A DNA stretch of 64,000 nt, taken from NCBI RefSeq assembly GCF_014764365.1, contig NZ_CP061718.1, positions 248,001-312,000 on the forward strand. The letters are read 5' to 3'. Both the position numbers and the translations under genes were made by a program. This document shows, piece after piece, positions 55,272 through 63,084 of this stretch (position 1 is its first letter; each line of letters starts with the position of its first letter). The notes below the pieces were generated by a model. That model saw nothing but the letters and a program-made list of their open reading frames with translations, made no database searches and was not told where the DNA came from. Origin of the DNA: Roseococcus microcysteis. GTDB taxonomy: Bacteria; Pseudomonadota; Alphaproteobacteria; Acetobacterales; Acetobacteraceae.

Positions 55272-56200
55272 TGAGAGGTTGGGAATTCGACCGGCATGTG
55301 CCCGAGCGCGGCTATGCCTGGTGGTATGTGGACGCGCTGTCCGATGACGGGGCGCATGGCATCACCCTCATCGCCTTCATCGGCACGGTGTTCTCGCCCT
55401 GGTATGCGGCGGCGCACCGGCGGGGTGCGGCCGACCCGCGGAACCATTGCTGCCTGAACGTGGCGCTCTATGGCAGCCCGCGCCGTTGGGCCATGACCGA
55501 CCGCCGTCGCGGGGCGCTCTCGCGCGGACCGGATCATCTGCAGATCGGCCCCTCGCGCCTCGACTGGGATGGCGAGACGCTGACCATCCACATCAACGAG
55601 GTGACGGCGCCCATCCCTTCGCGGATCACAGGCACGGTGCGCGTGCGGCCGCGCGCGCTGGGCCAGCGGGAATTCACGCTGGACAGCCATGGGCGGCACC
55701 GCTGGCAGCCCATCGCCCCGCGCTCGCGCGTCGAGGTGGAACTCACCAGCCCCGGCCTGCGCTGGTCCGGCCCCGCCTATTTCGACACCAACCACGGCGC
55801 CGCCCCGCTGGAGGAGGATTTCCGTGAATGGGATTGGTGCCGTGCGCCGATGAACGACGCGACGGCCATCCTCTACAACGCCGAACGGCGCGACGGGTCG
55901 AAGCAGTCCCTCGCGCTGAAGGCGACGGATGACGGCGCGGTGGTGGACATCGCCGTGCCGCCGCCGGCGACCATGCCGCGCACCCTGTGGCGCATCCGCC
56001 GGCCCACGCGCTCCGAGACAGGCCATGCCCGCGTCGTGCGGACATTGGAGGACACGCCCTTCTATTCCCGTTCCGAAATCCGCACCACGCTGCTGGGCCA
56101 GGAGACGACGGCGGTGCATGAAAGCCTGGAGCTGGACCGCTTCAAGAACCCGGCCATGTACGCGATGCTGCCGTGGAAGGTGCCGCGGGCGTTCCGTTAA
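55268..56200 (+). CDS. crtC: carotenoid 1,2-hydratase / hydroxyneurosporene synthase
   Basis: A 310-aa enzyme that adds water across the 1,2 double bond of neurosporene or lycopene. It begins GWEFDRHVPERGYAWWYVDALSDDG, highly characteristic of CrtC. Later blocks are ADPRNHCCLNVALYG and YFDTNHGAAPLEEDF. Its start overlaps the crtD stop. The TAA stop at 56198-56200 shares the TTAA palindrome with the stop of the ATP-grasp gene on the other strand. Confidence 0.93.
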   Translation: MMRGWEFDRHVPERGYAWWYVDALSDDGAHGITLIAFIGTVFSPWYAAAHRRGAADPRNHCCLNVALYGSPRRWAMTDRRRGALSRGPDHLQIGPSRLDWDGETLTIHINEVTAPIPSRITGTVRVRPRALGQREFTLDSHGRHRWQPIAPRSRVEVELTSPGLRWSGPAYFDTNHGAAPLEEDFREWDWCRAPMNDATAILYNAERRDGSKQSLALKATDDGAVVDIAVPPPATMPRTLWRIRRPTRSETGHARVVRTLEDTPFYSRSEIRTTLLGQETTAVHESLELDRFKNPAMYAMLPWKVPRAFR

Positions 56201-57327
56201 TCCAGGCGCTCGCCTTCGAACCAGCCCACATCCAGCGTCGCCACCTCGCCGAAGGGCGCCTTCTTCCGCATGGCGAGGCGGATGATGGGCCAGGTGGTCC
56301 AGGTCATGGTCAGCGCGGGCATCGGGTCGCGCCGGTCGAAGGTGACGTCCCGAGTGCCGAGCAGTTGCCGCAGCACCGCGAAATAGCCCCGCCGGAACAT
56401 CACGCCTGAGAGCGCCGTCAGCACCGAGTAGAATTGCTGCAACCTTGCCTCGGCACGCGGTGTGGCGGGCGTGTTGTCCAGCACGGCGCGTGCGATGGTG
56501 GGGTTGTCGAAGAAGTGGATGCCCGAGGTGGTGCGCGGGTTGCACTCGATGCCCCAGACCTCGCCCGCCGCATCCTGGATCAGGTCGAAGGAGATGAAGC
56601 CGGTGTGGCCGGCGGCGGCGACGAAGCGGGTGATCCATTCGGTCAGGCGCGCATCCTCCACGCGCTCGAAGAGGATGGCGACGGAGCCCTGGAACATCGC
56701 GCCCCGGTAGAGGATGTTGCCCAGGATGCGCCCCTCCCGCGCGATGGCGCAGGAGGAGAAGATGTTGCCTTCCACGAAGCGTTGCACCACGCAGGGCACG
56801 TCGTCGGCGGGTAGGGGCTGGCCCGCTTCCAGGATGCGCACGCCACGCCCGGCGCAGGAATGGATGGGCTTCACCACCACCTTGCAGCGCGCCGCCAGCG
56901 CCGTCGCCTCGGGCGTGCCGAGCATGAAGGTCTCCGGCGCGCGCACGCCGTACTCCGCGCACAACCGCGTGAAGCCGTGCTTGTCATAGAGCGGCAGCAG
57001 CGCCGCGGGCGGGGGCGTGAAGATCGTCACATGCTCCGGCACAAGGTCACGCAGGAAGGTGACGTGCATCGTCTCCTCGGAGATGGGGATGACCCAGTCC
57101 ACGCCCTCCTCGCGCACCACGCGGGCCAGGTCCTCCAGATATCCGCGCTTGCCCGCGCTGGGCGGCCGCACCACCACGGATTTCGCGACCGCGCGTGAGG
57201 CGCCGACCAGATGCCGCGAGAAGGGTTCCGCCACCACCACCCGGCAGCCCGCGGCCGCGAAGGACCGCGCCACGTCCAGCCCCTTGGGCAGCCGCCCCAG
57301 CGTCAGCAGGATGGTGGGCGCGCTCAT
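56197..57327 (-). CDS. ATP-grasp enzyme in the carotenoid cluster
   Basis: A 376-aa ATP-grasp ligase of unknown substrate. The ATP-binding region includes VVKPIHSCAGRGVRI, with an acidic FISFDLIQDAAGEVWGIECNPRTTSG segment carrying the metal ligands at the end of the fold. Family members ligate carboxylates to amines or thiols via an acyl phosphate. Its start overlaps the P450 stop by four bases, so the pair is probably co-translated. Location inside a crt cluster suggests carotenoid or quinone-like tailoring; this is inference. Confidence 0.85.
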   Translation of the reverse strand: MSAPTILLTLGRLPKGLDVARSFAAAGCRVVVAEPFSRHLVGASRAVAKSVVVRPPSAGKRGYLEDLARVVREEGVDWVIPISEETMHVTFLRDLVPEHVTIFTPPPAALLPLYDKHGFTRLCAEYGVRAPETFMLGTPEATALAARCKVVVKPIHSCAGRGVRILEAGQPLPADDVPCVVQRFVEGNIFSSCAIAREGRILGNILYRGAMFQGSVAILFERVEDARLTEWITRFVAAAGHTGFISFDLIQDAAGEVWGIECNPRTTSGIHFFDNPTIARAVLDNTPATPRAEARLQQFYSVLTALSGVMFRRGYFAVLRQLLGTRDVTFDRRDPMPALTMTWTTWPIIRLAMRKKAPFGEVATLDVGWFEGERLD

Positions 57328-58712
57328 GCGCCCGCGCGGCTCACGGTGCAGAAGATCTGCTCGGTGGGGCGGGTGGTGAGGCGGGCGGCGGGGCGCACGC
57401 GCTCCGGCGCCTCGATGTGGAAGTCGAAGCGGCGGAAGAGGCGCGCGATGAGCAGCACGGCCTCGGTCGTGGCGAAGGCGGCACCGGCGCAGACGCGCGG
57501 GCCCTGGCCGAAGGGGATGTAGGTGCCGGGGGTGATCTCGCTTTCGCGCTCGGGGCTGAAGCGGTCGGCGTCGAATTCGTGCGGGCGCTTCCAGTAGCGC
57601 GCATGGCGGTGCAGCACCCAGGGCGCCACCATCACCAGCGCCCCGCGCCGCACCTTGAGGTCGCCGATGGTGGTCGCTTCCTGCGCGATGCGCGGCAGGA
57701 AGGTGATGGGCGGGTAGAGGCGCAGCGTTTCCCTGAAGATGTTTCGCACGAAGGGCAGGCGCTTGGTGTGTTCGAATTCCACGGGGCCATCGCCGCAGAC
57801 CTCGCGCACTTCGTCACGCAGGCGCGCCACCAGCGCCGGATGCGTCGCCAACAGATAAAACACCCAGGTCAGCGCGCTGGCGGAGGTCTCATGGCCCGCG
57901 AGGAACAGCACGCCCAGCTGGTCGATCAGCTCCTCCCGCGTGAAGGGGGCATCGGTGTCGGGGTCGCGGGCGCCCAGCACCGCGGTCGCGATGTCGTCGA
58001 AGCGGGCGGCGTCCTCGCCGATGTGGGTATCAATCAGCGCGGCGAGATGCGCGCGGATGGTGGCGCAGGCTTCCAGCACCTCGGGCTTTTGCGGCGCGCG
58101 GGTCCAGGCCGGATCGAAGATGAGGCGCTTGATCTCCACCTGCGCCACGCTGCGTTCGAACAGGGTGAAGGCCTCGAAGACGTCATGCGCGGCCTGGTGC
58201 TGGAGGTTCGTGGAGAACACGGTGCGGCAGATGATGTCCGCCGTCAGGTGGCTCATGGCCAGGTCCAGGGACAGGCGCGTGCCGTCGCGGGCCGCCTGGT
58301 CCAGCGTGGCCTCCGCCGCCTCGCAGCCCGCCACCATGTCGGGATAGGCGTTGTTCACCCGCATCATGCTGAGCGAGGGGTCGATCATCCGCCGCTGCCG
58401 CTTCCATGTGGCGCCGGAGGAGACGAAGATGCTGTCGCCGATCAGCGGGTCCAGCGCCTCCACCATCAGGTCGCTCTTGGGGAAGATGCCCTCGGGGTCG
58501 GACAGCACGCGGCGCACCTGGTCGGGGCGGTTCACGATGACGGTCTGCCGCCGCGACCAGCCCAGATGCCCGATCTCGGTGCGATAGGCCGAGGCCGGCA
58601 GCAGGGAGAGCAGGTCGCCATCGCCGCGCAGCACCACGCGGAGCAGGGCCACCAGCGCCGCGAAGGAGGTGGGCTTGGGCGGGGTGAAGACGCTGTTCAT
58701 CGGTAAGGCCAT
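57324..58712 (-). CDS. cytochrome P450 in the carotenoid cluster
   Basis: A 462-aa heme monooxygenase. The heme-thiolate loop is FGQGPRVCAG with Cys408. The I-helix oxygen site is AGHETSA and the K-helix ExxR is ETLR. The sequence resembles soluble bacterial fatty-acid or carotenoid-type P450s, with no membrane anchor. Two starts are possible, 58712 (MALPMNSVF) and 58700 (MNSVF), with no strong ribosome site at either. Redox partners are not encoded nearby. The ATP-grasp gene overlaps its end. A carotenoid hydroxylation role is inferred from position. Confidence 0.88.
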   Translation of the reverse strand: MALPMNSVFTPPKPTSFAALVALLRVVLRGDGDLLSLLPASAYRTEIGHLGWSRRQTVIVNRPDQVRRVLSDPEGIFPKSDLMVEALDPLIGDSIFVSSGATWKRQRRMIDPSLSMMRVNNAYPDMVAGCEAAEATLDQAARDGTRLSLDLAMSHLTADIICRTVFSTNLQHQAAHDVFEAFTLFERSVAQVEIKRLIFDPAWTRAPQKPEVLEACATIRAHLAALIDTHIGEDAARFDDIATAVLGARDPDTDAPFTREELIDQLGVLFLAGHETSASALTWVFYLLATHPALVARLRDEVREVCGDGPVEFEHTKRLPFVRNIFRETLRLYPPITFLPRIAQEATTIGDLKVRRGALVMVAPWVLHRHARYWKRPHEFDADRFSPERESEITPGTYIPFGQGPRVCAGAAFATTEAVLLIARLFRRFDFHIEAPERVRPAARLTTRPTEQIFCTVSRAGA

Positions 58713-58734
58713 TGCCGCGCTTTACAGCCAAAAC

Positions 58735-58752
58735 TGTCAAGTGGCATTGTCA
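58735..58752. promoter_or_regulatory. degenerate PpsR-like site in the P450 / membrane-gene spacer
   Basis: TGT-N12-TCA, one base from the TGT-N12-ACA consensus, in the 66-bp divergent spacer. It also reads as two TGTCA half-sites, 13 bases apart (58735, 58748). The crtF-crtD spacer has a similar pair 12 bases apart. This suggests the P450 and membrane gene share oxygen/light control, but the match is imperfect. Confidence 0.4.
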
Positions 58753-58778
58753 ACTTCGGCACAGGCAGGGCCAGGCGC

Positions 58779-59513
58779 ATGGATCTCTTTCACACCCTGG
58801 TGGCACTCCACATCGTCACCGGCAGCATCGGCGCCATCGCTTTCTGGGTGCCGATCGCGGGCAGGAAGGGCGGCGTCAGGCACAAATCCTGGGGCAAGGT
58901 GTTCAACGCCTGCCTGCTGGTGACGGGCCTCTTCGCCGTGGGCATGAGCATCCTGACCCTGCTGGACCCGCTGGGCACCCACCCGCATTTGGTGGGCATG
59001 TTCGACGCCGAGTTCATCCGCGGCATCTTCGGCTGGATGATGCTGCACAACGCCATCCTGACCGTGAACCTCGTCTGGTATGGCTGGATGTGCGTGTGGA
59101 ACCGCCGCGACCACGCGGCCAACCGCACGCCGCTGAACATGGCGCTGCAATGGCTGCTGCTGGCCGCCGCCTTCGCCTGCGCGCTGGACGGCTGGATCAT
59201 CGGCCAGCCACTGATGGTGGGCATCGCGCTGGTGGGCTTCGCGACCTTCGGCACGAACATGTATTTCATCCTGAATCCGCGCCCCGGCCAGATGGACTGG
59301 CTGAAGGAGCATCTGAAGGGTCTCGTGGGCGCGGGGATCAGCGTCTACACGGCCTTCTTCGCCTTCGGCTCGGTCCGCGTCATGCCCTGGCTCGCGCTGC
59401 ACCCGGCCATGTGGGCGGTGCCGCTGGTCATCGGCGTGGGGCTGATCATCTGGCACCGGCGCAAGATCGACCTGGGGCTTCGGGCGCGGCGCGCGGCGGC
59501 GGCCGCGGCCTGA
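58779..59513 (+). CDS. multi-pass membrane protein in the carotenoid cluster
   Basis: A 244-aa protein with about six hydrophobic segments and few charged residues within them. It has conserved-looking motifs such as TLVALHIVTGSIGAIAFWVP and RKSWGK-like KSWGKVFNACLLVTG. No domain is recognised with certainty. It is two bases ahead of the second CrtD-like gene, so the two are probably translated together, and divergent from the P450. A role as carotenoid-associated membrane factor is possible but unproven. Confidence 0.65.
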   Translation: MDLFHTLVALHIVTGSIGAIAFWVPIAGRKGGVRHKSWGKVFNACLLVTGLFAVGMSILTLLDPLGTHPHLVGMFDAEFIRGIFGWMMLHNAILTVNLVWYGWMCVWNRRDHAANRTPLNMALQWLLLAAAFACALDGWIIGQPLMVGIALVGFATFGTNMYFILNPRPGQMDWLKEHLKGLVGAGISVYTAFFAFGSVRVMPWLALHPAMWAVPLVIGVGLIIWHRRKIDLGLRARRAAAAAA

Positions 59514-59515
59514 CC

Positions 59516-61009
59516 ATGCGTGTCATCGTCGTGGGGGCGGGGATGGGCGGCCTCGCCGCCGCCGCCGATCTGGCGCGCCAGGGCTGCGAGGTGACGGTGC
59601 TGGAGGCCGCCGCCTCACCCGGCGGGAAGATGCGCCATGTGGAGGTGGCCGGCCGCGGCGTGGATGCCGGGCCCACCGTCTTCACCATGCGCTGGATCTT
59701 CGAGGGGCTCTTCGCCGATGCGGGGCAGCGCCTCACGGACCACCTGACCATCGCTCCCTCCGACCTGCTGGCGCGCCACGCCTGGCGGGCGGGCGGGCGG
59801 CTCGACCTGTTCGCCGACATCGAACGCTCGGCGGAGGCTATCGCGGAGTTCGCCTCGCCCGCCGATGCCCAGGGCTATCGCGATTTCTGCGCGCGCAGCG
59901 CCGCCATCCACGACACGCTGGTCGAGCCCTTCATCGCCTCGGAACGGCCCTCCATGCTGGATTTGGTGCGGCGGGTGGGCGACCTGGGCGCGCTGTGGCG
60001 CACCATGCCGATGCGGACGCTGCATTCCGCGTTGGGCGTGCATTTCCGCGACGCGCGGCTGCGGCAGCTCTTCGCGCGCTACGCGACCTATGTGGGCTCC
60101 TCGCCCTTCCTGGCGCCGGCCACGCTGATGCTGGTGGCACATGTGGAGCAGGATGGCGTCTGGCAGGTGAGGGGCGGGATGCGCGCCGTGGCGCTGGCGC
60201 TGCACCGTCTGGCCGAGGGGCAGGGGGCAAGCTTCCGCTTCAACGCGCCGGTGGAGCGCGTGCTGGTGGAAGGCGGGCGCGCGGCCGGCGTGCGGCTGGC
60301 CGGCGGCGAGGAATTGCACGCCGATGCCGTGGTGTTCAACGGCGACGTCTCCGCCCTGCCGGCATTGGGGGCGGGCGGGGTGGCGACGCCGCGCGCGAAG
60401 CGTTCCCTCTCCGCCATCACCTGGTGCGTGAACGCGCCGACTTCGGGCTTCGACCTGGCGCACCACAACGTCTTCTTCGCCGAGGATTACGCCGCCGAAT
60501 TCGACGCCGTGTTCAAGCGGCGCCGCGTGGCCGAGGCGCCCACCGTCTACATCTGCGCGCAAGACCGCGGCGCGGTGGGCGAGGCCCCCGTGCCCGGCGC
60601 GCCCGAACGCCTGCTGGTGCTGGTCAACGCGCCGCCCGATGGCGATGTGGCGCGCTTCGATGCCTCGGCCGAGGAAGCGCGCGCCTTCGCCCTGCTCGAA
60701 GCCTGCGGCCTGGAGGTGGAACGTGAGGGCATGGTCGCGACCACGCCCGAGGGCTTCCACGCTCTCTTTCCCGCGACCGGCGGCGCGCTCTATGGCCGCG
60801 CCAATCACGGCATGGCGGGCAGCTTCGCCCGGCCGGGCGCGCGCGGGCCGCTGCCCGGGCTGTATCTCGCGGGCGGCTCCGCGCATCCGGGGCCGGGCAT
60901 TCCCATGGCGGCGATGTCGGGGCGGCTGGCCGCCGCGCGGCTGCTGGAAGACCGCGCCGGCCGTTCGCGCCCCGTGCAGGGGCTGGGGCTTCAGGCCCGC
61001 ACGCGCTGA
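59516..61009 (+). CDS. carotenoid desaturase, CrtD-like copy 2
   Basis: A 497-aa FAD-dependent desaturase of the CrtI/CrtD group, paralogous to the copy at 53808. The FAD motif is VIVVGAGMGGLAAAADLARQG, with GGKMRHVEVAGRGVDAGPT and the C-terminal AGGSAHPGPGIPMAAMSG. The ATG at 59516 follows the membrane gene by two bases. It is unclear whether it acts on the same or a different bond or substrate than copy 1. It ends 19 bases inside the crtI gene, which is convergent. Confidence 0.85.
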   Translation: MRVIVVGAGMGGLAAAADLARQGCEVTVLEAAASPGGKMRHVEVAGRGVDAGPTVFTMRWIFEGLFADAGQRLTDHLTIAPSDLLARHAWRAGGRLDLFADIERSAEAIAEFASPADAQGYRDFCARSAAIHDTLVEPFIASERPSMLDLVRRVGDLGALWRTMPMRTLHSALGVHFRDARLRQLFARYATYVGSSPFLAPATLMLVAHVEQDGVWQVRGGMRAVALALHRLAEGQGASFRFNAPVERVLVEGGRAAGVRLAGGEELHADAVVFNGDVSALPALGAGGVATPRAKRSLSAITWCVNAPTSGFDLAHHNVFFAEDYAAEFDAVFKRRRVAEAPTVYICAQDRGAVGEAPVPGAPERLLVLVNAPPDGDVARFDASAEEARAFALLEACGLEVEREGMVATTPEGFHALFPATGGALYGRANHGMAGSFARPGARGPLPGLYLAGGSAHPGPGIPMAAMSGRLAAARLLEDRAGRSRPVQGLGLQARTR

Positions 61010-62508
61010 AAGCTGGCCGCGTCCGGCACCACCTGGTCCAGCACCCGCGCCGAGGCCACCACCCCCGGCACCCCCGCCCCCGGATGCGTGCCGGCACCGA
61101 CCAGGAAGAGGTTGCGCGCCTCCTCGCTGACATTGTGCGGGCGGAACCAGGCCGACTGGAACAGCTGCGGCTCCATGGCGAAGGCGGCGCCGTCGCGCGC
61201 GTTGAGGCGGTGCTGGAAGTCGAGCGGCGTCAGGATGCGTTCCGTCGTGATGTGGCGGCCGAGCCCAGGCAGCACCGTCTCCTCCAGCCGCTTCAGCACG
61301 CGGTCGCGATAGGGCTTGGCTTCGCGCGCCCAATCCGTGCCGCTGCCGAGATTGGGCACGGGCGAGAGGACGTAGAAACTGTCGCAGCCTTCCGGCGCCA
61401 GTGAAGGGTCATTCGCCGTCGGGCGGTGCAGATACAGCGAGAAGTCGTCCGTCAGCTTCTTCCTGGAAAAAATGTCGCGCAACAGCCCCTCATAGCGCGG
61501 GCCCAGCACCATCGTGTGGTGATAGACGTCGTCGAAGCGGCGGTCGGTGCCGAAATACCAGACGAAGAGCCCCATGGAGTAGGCGGCGCGCGAGAGCTTG
61601 GCGTCCGTCCAGCGCCGCCGCTTCGTGCCGCCCATCAGCTTGCCATAGGTCCAGGCCGGGTCGGCGTTGGAGACGACGACATCGGCCGCCAGCACCTCGC
61701 CGGAGGCAAGGCGCACGCCGCTGACCGCGCCTTGCTCGGTCAGGATTTCCGCGACCTCGCTGTTCATCCGAAGCTGGCCGCCCTGGCGCGTGATGAGGTC
61801 GCACAGCGCGCGCACGATCGCCCCCGTGCCGCCCATGGCGTAGTGCACGCCGTGCAGCTTCTCCAGATGCGCGATGAGGCAGTAATAGGCCGTGGTGCTG
61901 AGCGGATTGCCGCCGATCAGCAGCGGGTGGAAGCTGAAGGCCACCCGCATCTTGTGGTTCTTGAAGTTCGAGGCGACCTTGCCGAACACCGAGCGATAGC
62001 CCTGCAGCCGCACCATGTCCGGAATGGCGCGCAGCATGGTGGCGAAGCGGTGGAAGGGCTTGTCCGCCAGCTCCGCGAAGGCGACGTCGTAGATGGCCTT
62101 GCTGGCGGCGATGTGGCGGTCGAAGCCCTCCACATCCTCGGGTGCCAGGCGCGCCACCTCGGCGCGCATCTTCTCCACATCGGCGCTGGCGCGGAACTCG
62201 GTGCCGTCGTCGAAGCGGATCACGTAGAAGGGGTCTATCGCGCGCAGATCCACCGCGTCCTGCATGCGTTCGCCGTGCAGCGTCCAGAGTTCCTCCAGCA
62301 GATAGGGGGCGGTGATGATGGTGGGGCCCGCGTCGAAGACATGCCCGTCCTGGCGGAAGGTGTAGGCGCGGCCGCCCGGGGCATCGAGCTTCTCGACCAG
62401 CGTGACGCGGAAGCCGCGCGCCAGCAGCCGCACCGCGGCCGCGAGCCCGCCAAACCCCGCGCCGATCACGACGGCCTCAGGGCGGGGCGGGGAGGAGATG
62501 ACGTTCAT
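60991..62508 (-). CDS. crtI: phytoene desaturase
   Basis: A 505-aa FAD-dependent desaturase that converts phytoene to neurosporene or lycopene. N-terminal motif: VIGAGFGGLAAAVRLLARG, then EKLDAPGGRAYTFRQDGHVFDAGPT. The C-terminal LVGAGTHPGAGVPGV matches the CrtI family. The ATG at 62508 gives MNVISSPPRP; a longer frame is rejected for lack of family sequence. Phytoene synthase crtB, its usual partner, is not in the window. Confidence 0.93.
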   Translation of the reverse strand: MNVISSPPRPEAVVIGAGFGGLAAAVRLLARGFRVTLVEKLDAPGGRAYTFRQDGHVFDAGPTIITAPYLLEELWTLHGERMQDAVDLRAIDPFYVIRFDDGTEFRASADVEKMRAEVARLAPEDVEGFDRHIAASKAIYDVAFAELADKPFHRFATMLRAIPDMVRLQGYRSVFGKVASNFKNHKMRVAFSFHPLLIGGNPLSTTAYYCLIAHLEKLHGVHYAMGGTGAIVRALCDLITRQGGQLRMNSEVAEILTEQGAVSGVRLASGEVLAADVVVSNADPAWTYGKLMGGTKRRRWTDAKLSRAAYSMGLFVWYFGTDRRFDDVYHHTMVLGPRYEGLLRDIFSRKKLTDDFSLYLHRPTANDPSLAPEGCDSFYVLSPVPNLGSGTDWAREAKPYRDRVLKRLEETVLPGLGRHITTERILTPLDFQHRLNARDGAAFAMEPQLFQSAWFRPHNVSEEARNLFLVGAGTHPGAGVPGVVASARVLDQVVPDAASFQRVRA

Positions 62509-62578
62509 CGTGGCGTGTTCCTGCGAGTGCGCCATCATCGCGCATCGCGCGCGCTCAGGCCAAGGGAAAGCGCGGCTT

Positions 62579-63016
62579 TCAGACGAAACCGAGCGTGATG
62601 AGCGCGAGCACGACATAGCGCCCGGTCTTTGCGATGGCGACGAGCAGCACGAAGCTCCAAAGCGGTTCGCGCATGATGCCCGCCACCACCGTCAGCGGGT
62701 CGCCGATGATGGGCGCCCAGCTCAGCAGCAGCGACCAGCGGCCCCAGCGATGATACCAGCCCTGCGCGCGGTCGAGTGCCGCTTCGCTCGCAGGGAACCA
62801 GGACCGGCCGCGGAAGCGCTCCACCAGCCGCCCCAGCACGTAGTTGATGACGGAGCCGAGCGTGTTGCCGAGGCTCGCCACCGCCACCAGCAGCCAGGGA
62901 TCGATCTCGGACGCCAGCAGCATGCCGACCAGCACGGGCTCGGACGCCATGGGCAGCAGCGAGGCGGCGCCCAGCGCCACGAAGAACAGGCTGAGAAGGG
63001 CAAGCAGAGTTGTCAT
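62579..63016 (-). CDS. YqaA/VTT-domain membrane protein
   Basis: A short integral membrane protein of the YqaA/DedA-like (VTT) family, with the ATG at 63016 and a possible GTG two codons further upstream. Membrane segments: LLALLSLFFVALGAASLLPM, then GMLLASEIDPWLLVAVASLGNTLGSVINYVLG. A re-entrant loop GWYHRWGRWSLLLSWAPIIGDPLTVVAG is characteristic. It sits between pufC and crtI on the same strand. Its role in photosynthesis, if any, is unknown. Confidence 0.85.
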   Translation of the reverse strand: MTTLLALLSLFFVALGAASLLPMASEPVLVGMLLASEIDPWLLVAVASLGNTLGSVINYVLGRLVERFRGRSWFPASEAALDRAQGWYHRWGRWSLLLSWAPIIGDPLTVVAGIMREPLWSFVLLVAIAKTGRYVVLALITLGFV

Positions 63017-63084
63017 CGGCACCGCAAAGGAAAGGGGCGGAAGGCCTGCGCCCTCCGCCCCTTCGGTCTAGCACGGCGTACCGC

